A DNA stretch of 64,000 nucleotides, taken from the NCBI GenBank assembly GCA_910587425.1, contig CAJUKU010000003.1, forward strand, positions 1-64,000. Reading direction: 5' to 3'. The notes under the pieces were generated by a model. It searched no databases. It worked only from the letters and a program-made list of their open reading frames with translations, and was not told the origin of the DNA. Positions within the stretch are counted from its first letter, which is position 1. Each line of letters starts with the position of its first letter. The stretch comes from an uncultured Muribaculaceae bacterium. Lineage in GTDB: Bacteria > Bacteroidota > Bacteroidia > Bacteroidales > Muribaculaceae. Shown here piece by piece: positions 61,626-64,000 of the stretch. The translations under genes and the position numbers were made by a program.

Positions 61626-62138
61626 TTAAAGACCGATACGCACGCCAACCTGCACGAGACCCTGTGCGCCGAATCCGAGTTCGCCGAACATAGCTACAGA
61701 GCGGTTGAGATCGACCTGTGCTCCTAAGGGTGAGATCTGGTAGGCGAAGTAACCTTTGTTTTCCTTATAGCCGTCGATGGCGATGTGGGTGATGTCGGCA
61801 CCGAGTCCGAGGTGTGCGTAAAGTTTCACGATCGAGTTGCTGTAGTACTGATAGCGTCCGTTAAGCATGATAACGTGGTAGTAGAGGTTAGGTCCGTCAT
61901 GCTTGACGGAACTGCTTGAGAATGTGTAGGAGGGACCGATCCAGAGTTTGGGGGCTAGCTTGAAGTTCACTCCCGCAGTCAGTGCACCCCATGCGTTGTT
62001 GACAGCTCCGCCATCGTGCATGTCGGTAGCGTCCATCTGGGTGTAACCACCATAACCGATCTGTATCTCAGGTGACTGTGCCGAAGCTCCGAATGCTACG
62101 CCTGCAGCGGCGATGAGTGCAAGAAAAAGTTTTTTCAT
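61626..62138 (-). CDS. Small outer membrane beta-barrel protein
   Basis: A 170-residue protein with a clear signal peptide (MKKLFLALIAAAGVAFGASA), then alternating amphipathic strands (IQIGYGGYTQMD, WGALTAGVNFKLAPKLWIGPSYTF, VKLYAHLGLGADIT). It is an OmpX/OprF-N-like eight-stranded barrel in size and pattern. Function unknown. First gene of the minus-strand run that ends with the acyl-CoA ligase. Confidence 0.85.
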   Translation of the reverse strand: MKKLFLALIAAAGVAFGASAQSPEIQIGYGGYTQMDATDMHDGGAVNNAWGALTAGVNFKLAPKLWIGPSYTFSSSSVKHDGPNLYYHVIMLNGRYQYYSNSIVKLYAHLGLGADITHIAIDGYKENKGYFAYQISPLGAQVDLNRSVAMFGELGFGAQGLVQVGVRIGL

Positions 62139-62257
62139 AAATGAATGATGTTGAATGTTAGGTTATGAACTTGCCATGCCGCAGCACGAAAACGTCTGCA
62201 TCAGGGCGTTTTACCTAAAAAACACCGCAGGCGCCGGAATTGTTGCGGCGAAATTAG

Positions 62258-62265
62258 TAACTTTG
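62258..62265 (+). promoter_or_regulatory. -7 box of ybaK, very close to the start codon
   Basis: TAACTTTG, exact consensus, ends only 5 bases before the ybaK ATG at 62271. If used, transcription would start at or just after that codon (leaderless mRNA). The -33 element is not clear (TTG at 62240-62242 gives a 15-base spacer). Confidence 0.45.
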
Positions 62266-62270
62266 TCGGC

Positions 62271-62777
62271 ATGAAAGGAATCCAGAAGACAAATGCGGCG
62301 CGTCTGCTCGACCGTGCGGGCATAGCATACACGCTTATCCCATACCCGGTTGACGAGGAACATCTCGATGCCGGACATATCGCGGAAACGCTTGGCGAGG
62401 ACATAAACCGCGTGTTCAAGACCATAGTGTTAAGAGGCGAACGCACGGGTCTTTTCGTGTGTGTTGTGCCCGGGAATGCTGAGATCGACCTCAAGAAGGC
62501 GGCACGCGCGGCATCCGACAAGAAAGCAGACCTGATAGCGATGCGCGAGTTGCTTCCCCTCACCGGTTACATACGCGGCGGTTGTTCGCCCGTCGGGATG
62601 AAAAAACCGCTGCCTACATATTTCCACTCCACGGCTCCGGATTTTGAGGAGATATATGTCAGTGCCGGTCAGCGCGGGCTGCAGTTCCGCATTTCGCCCA
62701 CGGCGCTTATAGATTATGTAGGCGCCACGGTGACCGATCTGATCAAGGATTCTGAAACGGAGGAAGCTGAGCAATGA
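62271..62777 (+). CDS. ybaK: Cys-tRNA(Pro)/Cys-tRNA(Cys) deacylase YbaK/EbsC
   Basis: A 168-residue YbaK/ProX-like editing domain that hydrolyses mischarged Cys-tRNA-Pro. The opening KTNAARLLDRAGIAYTLIPY, the VFKTIVL strand with its catalytic lysine and the GGCSPVGMKK and GQRGLQF motifs match the YbaK subgroup. It overlaps aroC by 4 bases (ATGA). Confidence 0.93.
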   Translation: MKGIQKTNAARLLDRAGIAYTLIPYPVDEEHLDAGHIAETLGEDINRVFKTIVLRGERTGLFVCVVPGNAEIDLKKAARAASDKKADLIAMRELLPLTGYIRGGCSPVGMKKPLPTYFHSTAPDFEEIYVSAGQRGLQFRISPTALIDYVGATVTDLIKDSETEEAEQ

Positions 62778-63850
62778 ATACATTCGGTGAAATATTCCGC
62801 CTGACGACGTTCGGAGAGTCGCATGGTGCCGCTGTCGGTGGAGTGATCGACGGCATGCCCGCCGGTGTGAGGATAGATCTTGATGCCGTGCAGAAGGAAC
62901 TTGACCGGCGGCGTCCGGGGCAGTCGGATATTGTGACGGCACGCGCCGAGAATGACCGCGTGCAGATATTGTCGGGACTGATGGATGGAGTGACCACCGG
63001 AACCCCGATAGGATTCATGGTAGCCAACTCGCAGCAGCGTTCTGCTGATTATGACACACTGCGCGACCTGTTCCGCCCCTCGCACGCTGATTATACTTAT
63101 ACTGAGAAATATGGTCTGCGCGACCATCGCGGCGGGGGGCGTTCGTCGGCACGCGAGACGATCTCGCGGGTCGTCGGCGGTGCTTTCGCCCGTCAGGCGC
63201 TCGCACTGTCGGGCGTTGCAATAACGGCATACACTTCCCAGGTGGGAAATATCAAGTTGCCCGGCAGCTATGATGACTATGATCTTGCCGCTGCCGAACT
63301 CAATGCCGTGCGCTGTCCGGATGCGGCGGTGGCGGAGCAAATGGAGGAACTGATACGCGACGTGAAGCGTGACGGTGACACCGTAGGCGGAGTGGTAAGC
63401 TGCGTGATAAGCGGCTGTCCCGTCGGGCTTGGAGATCCGGTGTTCGGCAAGCTCCATGCACGCCTTGCCGCCGCGATGATGGGGATCAATGCCGCCCATG
63501 GATTCGACTACGGCATGGGATTTGACGGAGTGGGACGGCGTGGCTCAGAGATGGCTGACCTGTTCACTACCGATGCTTCCGGGAGGGTCAGGACTCTGAC
63601 AAACAATTCAGGAGGCGTGCAGGGCGGCATCTCGAACGGTGAGGATATATATTTCCGTGTGGCTTTCAAGCCTGTAGCAACCCTGCTCCGTGAGATAGAG
63701 ACCATTGACAAGGAGCATCGTCCGACGACTGTAAAGGCGCGCGGGCGACATGATCCGTGTGTGCTCCCGCGTGCGGTTCCTATCGTGGAGGCTATGGCGG
63801 CAATGACGGTGTTTGACGCCATGCTGCTCAACCGCACTTGCCGGATATGA
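62774..63850 (+). CDS. aroC: Chorismate synthase
   Basis: A 358-residue FMN-dependent enzyme that removes phosphate from 5-enolpyruvylshikimate 3-phosphate to give chorismate, the last common step of aromatic amino acid synthesis. The three family signatures are readable: GESHGAAVGGVIDGMPAG, the YGLRDHRGGGRSSARET segment, and RGRHDPCVLPRAVPIVEAM. It is coupled by 4-base overlaps with both ybaK and the downstream radical SAM gene. Confidence 0.98.
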   Translation: MNTFGEIFRLTTFGESHGAAVGGVIDGMPAGVRIDLDAVQKELDRRRPGQSDIVTARAENDRVQILSGLMDGVTTGTPIGFMVANSQQRSADYDTLRDLFRPSHADYTYTEKYGLRDHRGGGRSSARETISRVVGGAFARQALALSGVAITAYTSQVGNIKLPGSYDDYDLAAAELNAVRCPDAAVAEQMEELIRDVKRDGDTVGGVVSCVISGCPVGLGDPVFGKLHARLAAAMMGINAAHGFDYGMGFDGVGRRGSEMADLFTTDASGRVRTLTNNSGGVQGGISNGEDIYFRVAFKPVATLLREIETIDKEHRPTTVKARGRHDPCVLPRAVPIVEAMAAMTVFDAMLLNRTCRI

Positions 63851-64000
63851 CCAAGCCATACCGTGATTTTGCCGACTTCCTTTCGGAGCATTTCGAGGGG
63901 AAGGTGCAGAAACTTGCCATAAATGCCGGACTTTCATGCCCGAACCGTGACGGTACACTCGGACGTGGCGGGTGCACCTACTGCGTGAACAGCTCGTTCA
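63847..64000 (+). CDS. TIGR01212-family radical SAM protein (partial, cut by window end)
   Basis: Starts with the ATG overlapping the aroC stop (ATGA). The visible 51 residues begin MTKPYRDFADFLSEHF and include AINAGLSCPNRDG...CTYC, which supplies the cysteines of a radical SAM iron-sulfur cluster with the spacing of the TIGR01212/YtqA group. These are putative RNA-modifying or unknown-reaction enzymes. The rest lies beyond the window. Confidence 0.85.
   Translation, partial: MTKPYRDFADFLSEHFEGKVQKLAINAGLSCPNRDGTLGRGGCTYCVNSSF

Noticed and set aside
1..64000. CRISPR arrays, insertion sequences, integrases, prophage, rRNA and tRNA genes.
   Set aside because: No regular direct repeats with unique spacers, no transposase or integrase ORFs, and no rRNA or complete tRNA patterns were found. 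The tandem repeats present are short arrays or protein-module repeats.

Overview
The window is a chromosomal segment of a member of the Bacteroidales. Three things point there: SusC/SusD pairs, an ECF sigma/FecR/SusC relay, and many promoters of the Bacteroidetes type (TTTG or TTG, about 20 bases, then TAnnTTTG). GC content is moderately high in the core genes, and that together with the gene set would fit a Muribaculaceae-like gut bacterium, but the family assignment is inference. I found no rRNA, tRNA, CRISPR array, transposase or integrase. The right end cuts through a radical SAM gene.

Layout, left half. 1-820: a terminator, then a small Rossmann-like protein whose gene is bracketed by two arrays of a degenerate 9-bp repeat. 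818-5365 (minus): ilvA, aspS, a Nif3-like gene and a zinc-ribbon coiled-coil gene. 5624-10291 (plus): maeB and dnaG. 10559-14475 (plus): a reverse rubrerythrin, an ECF sigma/membrane protein pair, pyrB-pyrI and a flavin reductase. 14702-19502: a TonB-dependent receptor with a repeat-bearing surface lipoprotein. 19526-20480: an AT-rich islet with an Abi/AbiF-like HEPN protein, a divergent promoter and a roughly 50-nt terminator-like RNA, between two near-identical terminator hairpins. 20522-24049 (minus): an ABC-2 exporter and a dicarboxylate/amino-acid symporter. 24075-29756 (minus): a 1893-residue surface protein of tandem modules. 30035-30529 (minus): a thioredoxin-fold protein without cysteines, preceded by a long leader.

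Layout, right half. 30990-32534: ECF sigma, single-pass membrane protein and Spy-like periplasmic protein, probably an envelope-stress unit. 32652-38342: an alpha-2-macroglobulin. 38436-39926: a 57-residue membrane protein and galK. 40094-41574: argR and an ArgC-like protein whose catalytic cysteine is serine. 41585-49510: ECF sigma, FecR, SusC with STN domain, SusD and a purple-acid-type phosphatase, a nutrient-uptake locus with lower GC than its surroundings in sampled stretches. 49798-56389 (minus): a second SusC, SusD and surface lipoprotein operon. 56844-59122 (plus, divergent): a BF3164-like propeller lipoprotein, a small exported four-cysteine NVEALA-like protein and a thioredoxin-DUF1573 lipoprotein. 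59123-59690: no convincing gene, but a large imperfect palindrome. 59691-62138 (minus): acyl-CoA ligase, small DUF6582-like protein, outer-membrane barrel. 62271-64000 (plus): ybaK, aroC and the start of a TIGR01212 radical SAM gene.

Best candidates for something new: the Abi-like HEPN protein with its divergent hairpin RNA; the three-gene NVEALA-like exported-peptide operon; the ArgC homologue without its catalytic cysteine next to argR; the palindromic element near 59.5 kb; and a 20-codon leader ORF that ends on the pyrB start codon.
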